Assembly (NCBI RefSeq): GCF_000307775.2
Contig: NZ_KK020676.1
Span: forward strand, 655,254-719,253
Direction of reading: 5' to 3'
From: Stutzerimonas stutzeri KOS6
Lineage (GTDB): Bacteria > Pseudomonadota > Gammaproteobacteria > Pseudomonadales > Pseudomonadaceae
Length of the DNA: 64,000 nucleotides
Shown: in pieces, positions 19,201-28,178 of the stretch
How positions within the stretch are numbered: the first letter of the stretch is position 1
Layout of the letters: each line of letters opens with the position of its first letter
Notes under the pieces: generated by a model
Databases searched by the model: none
Told to the model about the DNA's origin: nothing
The model's input: the letters and a program-made list of their open reading frames with translations, nothing else
Program-made: the position numbers and the translations under genes

Positions 19201-22200
19201 CCCATCGCCCTGCTCGCCAGCGATTTCGTCGACTTCCGGCAGTGGCAGCTCCTGGGCGTCGGAAGGCTGCTTCGGCAGCGTATCGGCAGCCTCAGCCGTG
19301 CCCTGCGTCTGGCACTCCGGAGCTTGACGCTCATCAGCGCCGCCGGAGACCGACTCAGGCATTTCTTCATCCGCCGGAAATCTCGGCAGGTTCCCATGAC
19401 GGAACGCGCGCATCGCATCGATCAGGGCCTCGGCACTACTCATCGGCAACTGACGTTGCAGTTGCTCGAGCTGCAGCGCCAGATGATCGTGACTGCGCTG
19501 GAGCAGCGCGGCCAACTCGTCCGAATGAACGTAGCGGCCGTCGGAAAGACCTTCGTAAAGTGATTCGAGTTCGTGGGCCAGATCGCCGATGGGCCGAATC
19601 GCAGCCATCCGCGCGCCACCCTTGAGCGTGTGCAGATCGCGCAGCAGCGCTGAAAGCGCCATCTGGTTGGACGGATCAGCGAGCCAGCGGTCCAGCGCAT
19701 GGCCCGCGCTCTCCATCAGATCGACCGCCTCGTCGAGGAAGATATCCACCATATCCTGATCGACAACGTCCTGCGCTTCGTCCTGCAGTGAGCTGTCGAC
19801 AGGCTCGGCTTCGGCTTCGGCTTCGGCTTCGGCTTCGGCTTCGGCTTCGGCTTCGGCTTCGGCTTCGGCTTCGGCTTCGGCTTCGGCTTCGGCTTCGGCT
19901 TCGGCTTCGGCTTCGGCTTCGGCTGACGAGTCTGCGGCGGCGCTCAGCTCAGCGTCCACCTCCACAGCCTGCTCCAAGGCCAGCGGATCGATGGCTTCGG
20001 CAAGCAAGGCCTCGAGTCGCGCCACCAGCTCCGACTGCTCGCTCACCTGCAATGCGGCAGCGACCTGGTCCATCATTCCGACCAACGCCTCATGGCCCTG
20101 CTCGACATCGTCGAAGAAGCGTTCACTGACCGCCAACCGGCCTTCCTCGACGACGCCGTACAAGCGCAACAACACCTCGCAGAGCGCTTCCATCTGCGGC
20201 AGATCAGCCAACCTGGCACCTTGCCCAAGGGTCGCCAGCTCCTCCAGCAATGCCGTCAGCTCCTGGCGCTCGGCGGGGTGTTCACGCCAGCTGCGCAACA
20301 GATCTTCGGCATCCAGCAGGATGTCCATACCTTCGGACAGGAACAACGCAATCATGCCGGGGTCCCGAGCCTCGCCAGCATCGCTCTGCTGACGAGCGCC
20401 CGCCTCGATCAGACGCGCCTGGTGCTGCGCCTGCACCCTTTCCAGGAACTCGCCAGCGCCATCGATTCGCGCAAGCGGCTGGTGGTCGAGATTGGCCAGG
20501 CCCTGACGCAGCAGCAACTCGGCCTCGTGCAGCAACTCAGCTTCCGCCAGATCCATGGGGACCAGGTTGGTCTTGAATTCCTTGACCATCTTCTCGAGCG
20601 GCGTCGCGATCTCCGCGATCGGCAGAATACCCGCCATATGGGCGCTGCCCTTGAGGGTGTGCAGCGCCCGCTGCAACGCATCGGTCACCGGCTGCGGCAG
20701 GCGCTGAGCGCAATCGGCGATAAAGCTGACCAGCGTGGTCAGATGGGACTCGGCCTCGTTGCGGAAAATCTCCAGCAGTTGCGGGTCCAATGCATCGTCA
20801 TCGCTTTCTGCCGCGAGGTTCTGCGGTAGCTCGACAGGCGAGTCCGGCTGATCCCCCGAAAAAGGCAGCGCCGCGGGCTGACCCTTGGCCAATGCATGTG
20901 CTGCGGCGGCCAGGTTATCGACATCGTCTCGCTGGCGCTGAGCCTTGGCGGCGAACTCGTCGACCAGCTCCGGCATCAGCGCGACGACTTCACCCACCAC
21001 CTGCCTGACCGGCGCGGCCGCCTCGATGCTGCGGTCCAGAACCCGGTTGAGAAGATTCTCGATCGACCAGGCGAGCTCGCCAATGACCAGCGCACGGACC
21101 ATCCGGCCACTGCCCTTGAGCGTGTGGAATGCGCGGCGGACTTCGCCCAATGCGTTCTTGTCCTGAGCATCGGAGAGCCAGCGCGGAAGGTATTCGCCGA
21201 TGGTTTGCAGAACTTCTGCCGCTTCCTCGATGAAGACTTCGAGCAGGTCCTCATCGACCGGCTCCTCATCGGCCGGCGGCGGCAGCAGGCTCGGCGGAAC
21301 ATCCTGGGCCGGTGGATTGATGGCTTCGACCGGAGCGGCCATTACCTGCTCGAGGCTCATCGTCGATTCGATGTCGGCGCCCTGGACAGGCTCGAGCTCG
21401 GCAAACTCCGGCAGCGCGACCTCCGGAAGATCGAGTTCGGCCAGCTGCGCCTCGCTCCAATCCTCCAGCGCCGGCTCCTCATCCATAGTGCCAGCGGCAG
21501 CGTCGGAGCCTGCCGCAAGCGCTTCCTCGGGCAGGCCAAGCACGATTTCCTCGTCTTCCGTCGTATCGTCGATCAGCGCCGACCCGCGTTCATCATCCGC
21601 ATTGCTCGTATCGGACTCTGCCGGCTCGACCTGCAGCTCGGCTTCGGTCGCCAGCGGGTCCTGCTCCTGCGGACCGGGAATGAAGTCGAACGCAACGCCA
21701 GACTCCTCGGGCTCTTCCGGCAGCACTTCGATGTCATCCAGCGCGTCGGCAACCTCGGGCTCGGCCTGGAGCGGATCGGCCATCGGCTGCTGCAGCCCGC
21801 CCGGCGAATAGCCGAGGTCCTGCAGGCTTTCTTCGGCCACATCCAGAATCAGGTCGCCCTGGCTACCGCGGTCTTCGCTCAAACGCTCAAGGTAGTACTC
21901 GACGCTGGTGATCGCATCGGCCAGCGTATCCAGGCTCTGCCAGTCGGGCACGGCCTGGCGCGCCAGCAGCTGATCCTGAATATAGTCATTGCAGGCCCGC
22001 AGCAGCGCTGCGGCACGCTCCAGCGGGATCATCGCCAGGCCGCCGCGAACCTGCGTCAACAGCTCCGGCACGCGCGCCAGATGCTCATGGTTCCACTGCG
22101 AGGCAATGAACTCGATGATCGCATCCTTCGCCTGCTCCAGGCCGTTACGCGCCTCCCGGATGACCAGCTGATGAATCTGCGCCACATCGGTAGTGGGCAG

Positions 22201-23481
22201 TTGACTCTCTTCGCTGCGCTCTTCGGCCGGGCTGCCTACCATGCCTGCCAGCGTCGCCTCGACGTACAGCAGGGCACCGGCGATATCCATCAGCACGGCG
22301 TCATCCGGCGCACGCAGCCCCTGGCCGATCGATTGCACCAGTGCGATCTGGTCGATAATGATCTTGCGTGGCTGTGCAAAGCCGAGAACGGCCAGCGTAT
22401 CGGCAATCTGCTTGAGCGGCACTTCGAGACTGGCGAGGTCGGCAATGACCTTGCGGTCGCTGCGCACGAACAGGTCGAGGCTGTCCTTTACCCGGACCAG
22501 CTCTTCGCACAGGGCCGCCACCACCGAGCGCATCGCGCCGCGATCGGGCCCGGCGAGCTGGGCCCGCTCCTGATCGACCACGGCACTATCGGGTAGTGCT
22601 TCGTCGAGGCGGTAACGCTGCTTGAGGGCCTGGATGCGTGGCGTCTGGCCGGGCGCCTTGGCGATGTAGAACAGCAGGTTCTTGATCAGCTCGTCCGGCG
22701 CGGCCTGATTGAGGCCATCGGCACCCTCCTCGACAAGACGCTTCAGCTGCTTGTCCACCTGGCGCAGCAGGGTACGTACCGAGGTGCCGTTGGTCACCCC
22801 GCCGCTGGCCAGCCCCTCGACCATACCCGACGCGATCTGCCACAGCTCGGATAGCGGCGCATCCTTGCCGAGCATCTCCAGCCGGGCAAACACCCGAGCC
22901 ATGTAGCCCAGGTTGGTCGGCAGATCCTGGTTGCGAATGACGCCGACCAGAGCAACCTGCAGCATCTGTCGCAATTTGCGCAGCAGTCCCGGCAGTTCAT
23001 CCGTGCGCAACTGCTCGACCGATTCCTGCGATAGCGCCGGGGTACGCCCGGAGAGGTCGGGGGAAAACAGGCTGGTTTCCGAAAGCAGCTTCTCGCCACG
23101 GGCGGCGCGCAGATCGTTGAGCAGCGGCAGGACCACCATCGGCAGGTCACGCCGCGCACTCTGGATGCGATCCAGATATGCCGGCAGCTGCAGGATGGCC
23201 TGCATCATGACCTCGAGCGCCTCGCCCTGATTGGCCACGCGCTCTTCCAGCAGCGCGCGCGCCAGCTGTTCCATTTCCTCGGCAAGCAATGCCGCACCGA
23301 AGAACTCAACCATCTGCAAGGTGCCGTGCACCTGATGCACGTAGGTCAGGCAAAAGCGCATCCGGGTCGAGTCCTGAGGATTCTCGACGAACGCTTCCAG
23401 CGCCTGGCGCGCCTGCTTAAGCGTTTCGGCAATCTCGCCTTTCACCCACTCCAAGGCGACATAATCGTGCCGATCACCCAT
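16288..23481 (-). CDS. chpA: Hybrid chemotaxis histidine kinase ChpA with multiple Hpt domains
   Basis: Giant CheA-like kinase at the centre of the Pil-Chp system, controlling type IV pili and, in P. aeruginosa, cAMP. The 2397-residue product contains five HTLKG(S/G) phosphotransfer motifs, with His at about residues 786, 941, 1284, 1513 and 1660, plus degenerate Hpt-like segments near the N-terminus (VHQVHGTLQMV) and around 1120. A CheA core follows: dimerisation helices, N box LEHMLRNAVDHGIE, GRGVGMDVVHSEV, a CheW domain around 2127-2244, and a C-terminal receiver with Asp2326 in LLDIEMPRMDG. Residues 1187-1226 are 20 Ala-Glu dipeptides. The ATG at 23481 (MGDRHDYVALEW) has GGAG 5-6 bases upstream; an ATG at 23496 overlapping the pilK stop is the alternative. 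Confidence 0.96.
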   Translation of the reverse strand: MGDRHDYVALEWVKGEIAETLKQARQALEAFVENPQDSTRMRFCLTYVHQVHGTLQMVEFFGAALLAEEMEQLARALLEERVANQGEALEVMMQAILQLPAYLDRIQSARRDLPMVVLPLLNDLRAARGEKLLSETSLFSPDLSGRTPALSQESVEQLRTDELPGLLRKLRQMLQVALVGVIRNQDLPTNLGYMARVFARLEMLGKDAPLSELWQIASGMVEGLASGGVTNGTSVRTLLRQVDKQLKRLVEEGADGLNQAAPDELIKNLLFYIAKAPGQTPRIQALKQRYRLDEALPDSAVVDQERAQLAGPDRGAMRSVVAALCEELVRVKDSLDLFVRSDRKVIADLASLEVPLKQIADTLAVLGFAQPRKIIIDQIALVQSIGQGLRAPDDAVLMDIAGALLYVEATLAGMVGSPAEERSEESQLPTTDVAQIHQLVIREARNGLEQAKDAIIEFIASQWNHEHLARVPELLTQVRGGLAMIPLERAAALLRACNDYIQDQLLARQAVPDWQSLDTLADAITSVEYYLERLSEDRGSQGDLILDVAEESLQDLGYSPGGLQQPMADPLQAEPEVADALDDIEVLPEEPEESGVAFDFIPGPQEQDPLATEAELQVEPAESDTSNADDERGSALIDDTTEDEEIVLGLPEEALAAGSDAAAGTMDEEPALEDWSEAQLAELDLPEVALPEFAELEPVQGADIESTMSLEQVMAAPVEAINPPAQDVPPSLLPPPADEEPVDEDLLEVFIEEAAEVLQTIGEYLPRWLSDAQDKNALGEVRRAFHTLKGSGRMVRALVIGELAWSIENLLNRVLDRSIEAAAPVRQVVGEVVALMPELVDEFAAKAQRQRDDVDNLAAAAHALAKGQPAALPFSGDQPDSPVELPQNLAAESDDDALDPQLLEIFRNEAESHLTTLVSFIADCAQRLPQPVTDALQRALHTLKGSAHMAGILPIAEIATPLEKMVKEFKTNLVPMDLAEAELLHEAELLLRQGLANLDHQPLARIDGAGEFLERVQAQHQARLIEAGARQQSDAGEARDPGMIALFLSEGMDILLDAEDLLRSWREHPAERQELTALLEELATLGQGARLADLPQMEALCEVLLRLYGVVEEGRLAVSERFFDDVEQGHEALVGMMDQVAAALQVSEQSELVARLEALLAEAIDPLALEQAVEVDAELSAAADSSAEAEAEAEAEAEAEAEAEAEAEAEAEAEAEAEAEAEAEAEPVDSSLQDEAQDVVDQDMVDIFLDEAVDLMESAGHALDRWLADPSNQMALSALLRDLHTLKGGARMAAIRPIGDLAHELESLYEGLSDGRYVHSDELAALLQRSHDHLALQLEQLQRQLPMSSAEALIDAMRAFRHGNLPRFPADEEMPESVSGGADERQAPECQTQGTAEAADTLPKQPSDAQELPLPEVDEIAGEQGDGATARDFADDQPGIDTADAGLDLPGMDDAPAKRVEATDACDERDPELVEIFLEEGFDLLESAAGGLQRWMVDVDNSFELEGLQRDLHTLKGGARMADIREIGDLAHELEYLYEGLCAGSYRASPELFDLLLRCQDRLSEMLEAVRAAQPVPTGDALIETIRSFRNSPDEQLSTPGSVSLKAAQDDARHAAEAEILDIFVEEADDLLEEMEAALGRWDASRNDAAPLADVLRVLHTLKGGARLAGQGALGDLAHDLEQRLNEAQQQGSPWPDSLFLDVQQRYDVLLKDIEQLRAGLASEGVGAAQAAPAEHEQSVPDHAPALPQPIIAASAQPVSKVLPFIRRAQQAAQEAAARRAPQELVKVPAELLEGLVNLAGETSIFRGRVEQQVSDVAFTLGEMEATIERVRDQLRRLDTETQAQILSRYQAEAERAGYDDFDPLEMDRHSQLQQLSRALFESASDLLDLKETLAARNRDAETLLLQQARVNTELQEGLMRTRMVPFERLVPRLRRIVRQVAGELGKQVEFRVGNATGEMDRSVLERIVAPLEHMLRNAVDHGIESAERRRAIGKPEQGTIRLDLAREGGDIVLTLADDGGGINLDAVRRKAIERGMMSASSDLSEHDILQFILEAGFSTAERVTQISGRGVGMDVVHSEVKQLGGSMSIESALGQGTRFLIRLPFTVSVNRALMVYSGEDLYAIPLNTIEGIVRVSPYELEAYYQPDAPRFEYAGQAYELRYLGDLLNNGQKPKLVGQSLPLPVILVRSKEYSVAVQVDSLAGSREIVVKSLGPQFAGVHGISGATILGDGRVVVILDLLATIRVLHAHQLTQQQQPRLSDEALEPAETESERPTLVMVVDDSVTVRKVTSRLLERNGMNVLTAKDGVDAISQLQERKPDIMLLDIEMPRMDGFEVATLVRHDEHLKDLPIIMITSRTGEKHRDRALAIGVNEYLGKPYQESVLLEAIQQLVHADV
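19804..19923 (-). repeat. Hexanucleotide repeat encoding (Ala-Glu)20 in ChpA
   Basis: A 120-base run of GCCGAA units (minus strand) encodes exactly 20 Ala-Glu dipeptides, ChpA residues 1187-1226. All units are identical except the last, GCCGAG. It lies between a degenerate Hpt-like segment and the Hpt with His1284, so it is a linker, probably a charged helix. Unit gain or loss would keep the frame, so linker length could vary between strains. Confidence 0.95.
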
Positions 23482-23492
23482 AGCGACTCCGC

Positions 23493-24359
23493 TCATAAAC
23501 TTTTCCGGGTAAATGCCAGAACCTGATCGTTGGCCACCGGAAGCAAGTCCGGATGCTGCCAACCGACGACTTCCCCTACACCGATCACCAACAACCCTCC
23601 CGGCACCAGGCAATCAGCCAGGCGATTGAGGATCTCTCGACGGCGCCAGCGGCGGAAATAGATCAGCAGGTTCTGACAGAAGATGACGTCCATGCCGGAG
23701 ATCGGCGAATTCGCCAGCTCCAGCACATTGAGCCTTGCGAAGCACACGCGTGCGGCCAGGGCAGGAGTGACTTGGAACCGATCATCGGACGACGGCAGGA
23801 AGTAACGCTCACGCAACGTCGGCTCGACCTGCTCCAGCTTGCGGCTTGCATAGACGGCCGCACGGGATTTGGCCAGCGCGCTCAGGCTGATATCGGTACC
23901 GGTGACCCCGAAACCCTGTTCGGCTTCGCTCCTCGCCAGTGCTTCGGCAACCGTCATCGCCAGCGAATAGGTCTCCTCCCCGCTAGCACAACCCACGCTC
24001 CAGAGCGCCAGAGGCCGCTTTGGCACGCCCTGTTCCAGATGCCGGCACAGATGGGTTTCGAGCAACTCGAAGGAAGCACGGTGGCGAAAGAAGCGCGTCT
24101 CCTGCACCGTCAGCCTGTCCATGAGCGTCGACCATTCAACTGCACCGCGGGGGCCGGAGGTGACCTGCCGATAGTAGCTGGCATAGTCGGGGGCACCGAC
24201 CTCGCGCATGCGCGCACTCAGGTTGGTCTGAAGGAAGCTGCGTCTGCGTTCGCTGACGACCATGCCGGAGCGCTCCTCGAGGAGCGCCTGCCAGGCATTG
24301 AATTCCGCCGGCGACATTTCGGCCAAGGGCTCCAATGCCCAGTCAAACCTTGGCTGCAT
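23493..24359 (-). CDS. pilK: Chemotaxis methyltransferase PilK (CheR-like)
   Basis: SAM-dependent methyltransferase of the CheR family, expected to methylate glutamates of the receptor PilJ. The 288-residue product has a CheR N-terminal helical domain (FNAWQALLEERSGMVVSERRRSFL and LTVQETRFFRHRASFELLE) and the catalytic domain with SAM motif ALWSVGCASGEETYSLAM, GTDISLSAL and VIFCQNLLIYF. I use the ATG at 24359 (MQPRFDWALEPL) because AGGGG/AGGG lies upstream; the ATG at 24383 gives 8 more residues but has no visible ribosome-binding site. The stop overlaps a possible chpA ATG as ATGA, indicating coupling. Confidence 0.93.
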   Translation of the reverse strand: MQPRFDWALEPLAEMSPAEFNAWQALLEERSGMVVSERRRSFLQTNLSARMREVGAPDYASYYRQVTSGPRGAVEWSTLMDRLTVQETRFFRHRASFELLETHLCRHLEQGVPKRPLALWSVGCASGEETYSLAMTVAEALARSEAEQGFGVTGTDISLSALAKSRAAVYASRKLEQVEPTLRERYFLPSSDDRFQVTPALAARVCFARLNVLELANSPISGMDVIFCQNLLIYFRRWRRREILNRLADCLVPGGLLVIGVGEVVGWQHPDLLPVANDQVLAFTRKSL

Positions 24360-24420
24360 GCCCTGCCCCTCGCTCGTGATCATCGGCGACAGCCTTCAGT
24401 TGACTGTCGCAATCGTCATG

Positions 24421-26469
24421 TCAGGCTTGATCTGGCCCATCCGGCAGGGTAAAGCCGGAAACGGAGTGGCGCATCTCGTTGGCCATCTTGGCCAGGTTAC
24501 CGATGCTCTTGGCCGTGGCTGTGGTACCCGATGAGGTCTGCGAGGTGATCTCCTGGATCACGTTCATGGTGTTGGAGATATGGCCGGCCGAAGACGCCTG
24601 CTGGCGCGCCGCGTTGGAGATGTTCTGGATCAGTGCGGCAAGCGTCTTGGATACCTTTTCGATCTCCTCGAGTGCCACACCAGCGTCCTGGGCCAGACGC
24701 GCACCGCGCACTACCTCGGAGGTAGTCTGCTCCATCGAGATCACCGCCTCGTTGGTATCGGTCTGAATGGTCTTTACCAGCGCTTCGATCTGCTTGGTTG
24801 CCGCTGAGGATCGCTCCGCAAGACGCTGCACCTCATCGGCAACCACCGCGAAACCTCGACCGGCGTCACCGGCCATGGACGCCTGGATGGCGGCATTGAG
24901 TGCGAGAATGTTGGTCTGGTCGGCGATGTCGTTGATCAGGCTGACGATGTCACCGATTTCCTGGGAGGACTCACCGAGACGCTTGATTCGCTTGGACGTG
25001 TCCTGAATCTGCTCGCGGATGTTGTCCATGCCGGTGATGGTGTTGTGCACCACCTCGTTGCCCTTGTTGGCGATGGCTACCGAGCGTTCCGCTACCGCCG
25101 AGGATTCCGCTGCGTTGGCCGAGACCTGGTCGATGGAGACCGCCATCTCGTTGATGGCGGCAGAAGCCCCGGCGATTTCCTGGGCCTGATGCTCGGAAGC
25201 CTCGGCAAGGTGCATTGCGGTTGCCTGAGTTTCCTGTGCAGCTCCCGACACCTGTACCGCTGTCTGGTTGATGGTCACTACCAGTTCACGCAACTGGTCG
25301 ATGGAGTAGTTGATCGAGTCGGCGATCGCTCCGGTGAAGTCTTCGGTCACCGTCGCCGCGACGGTCAGGTCACCATCAGCGAGGTCACCGATTTCGTCGA
25401 GCAGTCGCAGAATCGCGGTCTGGTTGCGCTCGTTCTTCTCGGCGGTTTCACTGAGGCGACGGCGCGCCTCCTGGACCATCACCAGACCGATCAGGATGAT
25501 CGCGGCCAGCGCCAGGCCACCCAGCACATAGCTGAGGATGGTATTGAGATAGCGGGCATCGGCACGATCCTGCAGGCCTTGTGACAATGCAGAGGTCTTC
25601 TCGAGCAGGGTCTGGGAGACCTCGAAGATGCTGTTCGCCGACTCGCGTACCTGAAAGAGTTCCGGTGACGTTTCGAGGATTTCGTCCACCGAGCCCGACA
25701 CGAACTGGAACAGTTCGGCGATCTCGGAGAGGCGGTCCAGCGCTTCTTCGTCAGCCACGGCAGTAATGCCCATGGCGACGTTGCCTTCGATCATCGCGTT
25801 CAGGACTCGTCCGAACAGGCTGGCATCGCGACCAAACATGTCGGCCGCCTGGACCGAGTCCTGGTCGCCGGACAGCACCTTGTTGACGGAGCCGAGGATA
25901 CGTTCGGCCAGCAGCGACTGACGCTGGGCCACTGAAACCTGAGCCGCTGGCGCGCCGCTTTCCAGCAGGATATCGACGACTTCCTCGTATTCGACCTGCA
26001 GCTGCGGGATGGTTTCGGCCAGGGTGCTGGCCACCTGATGCAACGAGAGCACGGTCTGTTCACTGGAAAGAATGGCATCGGTGTCGCGACGCAGCGTATT
26101 CCAGTCCTGCTCCACCGCATCGACTTCGCTGCGCAATGATTCGGGCACTGCCGGCAGCCCGATGTTCTCGTCACCCTGCGATAGATAGCCCCAGCGCTGG
26201 TCAAACTCGTTCCGGGCCTGCTTCAGGGACGCGAACGCTTCTTGCGTACCCGCTGCCGCCTCCACGGCGTCCTTGGCGATCTGCTGGGACAGTACGCGCA
26301 GCTCTCCTGCGTGAGCGATGTACTCGTTATCGTGATCCGCCTGGGTGTTGACGTACGCGAAGTTCGCGAACAGCGACACCATCGAAACGATCAACACGAT
26401 AAACAGGCCGGTGATCAGCGTGCTGCTGCGCACCCCGCTCAACAAAGCATTAGCATTCATTTTGTTCAT
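24421..26469 (-). CDS. pilJ: Type IV pilus methyl-accepting chemotaxis receptor PilJ
   Basis: Transmembrane chemoreceptor of the Pil-Chp system; in P. aeruginosa it senses surface contact through the pilin PilA and activates ChpA. The 682-residue product, the same length as I recall for P. aeruginosa PilJ, has a first membrane helix near residues 15-38 ([23 protein letters not shown]). A periplasmic domain with two PilJ repeats follows, then a second helix ([17 protein letters not shown]), a HAMP region, and the signalling domain with the tip [35 protein letters not shown]. The ATG at 26469 ([12 protein letters not shown]) aligns with P. aeruginosa MKKINAGNLFAG; an upstream in-frame start would add an unconserved Gly-rich stretch. 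Confidence 0.97.
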   Translation of the reverse strand: MNKMNANALLSGVRSSTLITGLFIVLIVSMVSLFANFAYVNTQADHDNEYIAHAGELRVLSQQIAKDAVEAAAGTQEAFASLKQARNEFDQRWGYLSQGDENIGLPAVPESLRSEVDAVEQDWNTLRRDTDAILSSEQTVLSLHQVASTLAETIPQLQVEYEEVVDILLESGAPAAQVSVAQRQSLLAERILGSVNKVLSGDQDSVQAADMFGRDASLFGRVLNAMIEGNVAMGITAVADEEALDRLSEIAELFQFVSGSVDEILETSPELFQVRESANSIFEVSQTLLEKTSALSQGLQDRADARYLNTILSYVLGGLALAAIILIGLVMVQEARRRLSETAEKNERNQTAILRLLDEIGDLADGDLTVAATVTEDFTGAIADSINYSIDQLRELVVTINQTAVQVSGAAQETQATAMHLAEASEHQAQEIAGASAAINEMAVSIDQVSANAAESSAVAERSVAIANKGNEVVHNTITGMDNIREQIQDTSKRIKRLGESSQEIGDIVSLINDIADQTNILALNAAIQASMAGDAGRGFAVVADEVQRLAERSSAATKQIEALVKTIQTDTNEAVISMEQTTSEVVRGARLAQDAGVALEEIEKVSKTLAALIQNISNAARQQASSAGHISNTMNVIQEITSQTSSGTTATAKSIGNLAKMANEMRHSVSGFTLPDGPDQA

Positions 26470-26545
26470 TATCCGGCCCCCGCCTGGACCCCCTTGCGTT
26501 TCCATCCAAGAAGCAAAAGGCCGACATCGGTCGGCCCACCCTCAA

Positions 26546-27082
26546 TTAATAAGCGACATCCAGAAACGCCTGATGCGTAGCCAGCGCGTGCGGACTGAAG
26601 ACCAGCCAGGGCTGCTCGCGCTGGAACACACCGTGAATGAATGGCTGAATCGACGCCTCGACCGGAGGCAACTCCTCCGAGAAGGCTTCCACCGGAAAAT
26701 GCTGCATGCCGAAGACCTCGTCGACGGTCAGTCCGGCGAATACTTCCTGATGGTCAACCACCAGCACCCTGCGCTGCTTGCGCAAGGCGGAGAGCTCCAG
26801 ACCGAAATAACCGCAAAGATCCATCACCGGGAGCAACCTGCCACGCACGTTCGCCACGCCCCGCACCCAGCTCTTGACGCCGGGAAGCAGTGTGTAGCGC
26901 GGCTCGTGCAGGACTTCTCCGACTTCGCCCATCGGAGCGACGAACAAACGCCCTCCCATGCGGAAGCCGATCCCTCCCCAGGTCTGTACGGCTTCCTGCT
27001 GTGAAGGCAGGCCCGCCGCATACATGCGGCATCGTTTGTCCAGCTCCAGCAACAGCTGAAACGGCGTTTGCGTGTCAGGCAT
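26546..27082 (-). CDS. pilI: Twitching-motility adaptor PilI (CheW-like)
   Basis: CheW-type coupling protein that bridges PilJ and ChpA at the pole. The 178-residue product is a CheW domain: GIGFRMGGRLFVAPMGEVGEVLHEP, LLPGVKSWVRGVANVRGRLLPVMDLCGYFG, and RVLVVDHQEVFAGLTVDEVFGMQHF. The ATG at 27082 has only a weak, rather distant AGGG, so translation may depend on pilH 42 bases upstream. It is followed by pilJ. Confidence 0.94.
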   Translation of the reverse strand: MPDTQTPFQLLLELDKRCRMYAAGLPSQQEAVQTWGGIGFRMGGRLFVAPMGEVGEVLHEPRYTLLPGVKSWVRGVANVRGRLLPVMDLCGYFGLELSALRKQRRVLVVDHQEVFAGLTVDEVFGMQHFPVEAFSEELPPVEASIQPFIHGVFQREQPWLVFSPHALATHQAFLDVAY

Positions 27083-27124
27083 GCTGGCCGAGTCCCTTTG
27101 TCCGAGTGTTGGCTACCCCGGGCG

Positions 27125-27490
27125 TCAGCCCGCCAGAACGGCGTTCAGGGTTTTCAGCAATGTGGCTTCGTCCACCGGCTTGGTCAGGTAATCCTTGGCC
27201 CCCTGGCGTTTGCCCCAGACCTTATCGGTTTCCTGGTCCTTGGTGGTAACGATGATCACCGGAATGTGACTGGTTTCAGAATCTTTGGTCAGCTGGCGCG
27301 TTGCCTGGAAACCGTTCAACCCAGGCATGACGATGTCCATCAGCACGGCGTCAGGCTTTTCCTGGCGTGCCAGCGCAACGCCGTCGGCGCCATTCTCGGC
27401 CTTCAACACCACGTGACCGTGCTTTTCCAGCATGGCGGTGAGCTTGTACATTTCGGTCGGCGAATCATCAACAATCAGAACGCGAGCCAT
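27125..27490 (-). CDS. pilH: Twitching-motility response regulator PilH (CheY-like)
   Basis: Single-domain receiver of 121 residues. Key residues are visible: the acidic pair D8-D9 in MARVLIVDDSPTEM, the phospho-acceptor Asp in AVLMDIVMPGLNGF, Thr in VIIVTTKD and Lys in DYLTKPVDEATLL. In P. aeruginosa PilH is phosphorylated by ChpA and linked to pilus retraction or to dampening the signal. It sits between pilG and pilI, 43 bases after pilG. Confidence 0.96.
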   Translation of the reverse strand: MARVLIVDDSPTEMYKLTAMLEKHGHVVLKAENGADGVALARQEKPDAVLMDIVMPGLNGFQATRQLTKDSETSHIPVIIVTTKDQETDKVWGKRQGAKDYLTKPVDEATLLKTLNAVLAG

Positions 27491-27533
27491 GATTTCTCCA
27501 TAGGGAAGGCGTCAGCGGCAAACAATGCCGAAC

Positions 27534-27941
27534 TCAGGATGCTTGCTCCAGCGGCACGAAATCAGGGACATGCGCCTTGATCGCACCGAGCAGCTCTTCT
27601 TTGCTGAACGGCTTGGTGAGGTATTGATCGGAACCGACGATACGCCCCTTTGCCTTGTCGAACAGCCCATCCTTGGAAGAAAGCATGATCACCGGAGTCG
27701 ACTTGAAGGAGCTGTTGTTCTTGATCAGAGCGCAGGTCTGATAACCGTCCAGCCTGGGCATCATAATATCGACGAAGATGATACGGGGATGGGTATCCGC
27801 AATCTTGGCGAGCGCATCGAAACCGTCGACCGCGGTGATGACATCGCAACCTACCTTCTTCAGCAGGGTTTCAGCGGTGCGACGAATCGTCTTCGAATCG
27901 TCGATCACCATGACCCTCAAGCCCTCGGAGTGCTGTTCCAT
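27534..27941 (-). CDS. pilG: Twitching-motility response regulator PilG (CheY-like)
   Basis: First gene of the Pil-Chp operon; a 135-residue CheY-like receiver. The acidic pair lies in LRVMVIDDSKTIRRTAETLL, the phospho-acceptor Asp in IIFVDIMMPRLDGYQT, Ser in VIMLSSKDG and Lys in QYLTKPFSKEELL. In P. aeruginosa phosphorylated PilG promotes pilus extension and adenylate cyclase CyaB activity. It is divergent from gshB with a 237-base region between them, which must hold the operon promoter; I see no convincing sigma-70 match there beyond an AT-rich TAAACT. Confidence 0.96.
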   Translation of the reverse strand: MEQHSEGLRVMVIDDSKTIRRTAETLLKKVGCDVITAVDGFDALAKIADTHPRIIFVDIMMPRLDGYQTCALIKNNSSFKSTPVIMLSSKDGLFDKAKGRIVGSDQYLTKPFSKEELLGAIKAHVPDFVPLEQAS

Positions 27942-28178
27942 TTCGCCCTACCATCGCCTCGGTGAGTCGTAGTTTATCGTTATGTCAGTGCGCCGGAGGC
28001 CCTGCCACCGATGGGCTGCACCCAATCGCCGGACCTTTTTAGCACACTGCTCAGGCACACGCTATCAACCGGAAAAGCATCCCGATTTTCCTTGACCCAG
28101 TGCACAAGCGCAGCCAATCTGCAGCGACATTTTTGAGCCACAGGCCGCGCAATGCTGCCCCATGCCGGAGAAATTCTC

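Noticed and set aside
19804..19923. ChpA hexamer run as an on/off phase-variation switch
   Set aside because: The unit is six bases, so slippage keeps the frame; only linker length can change.
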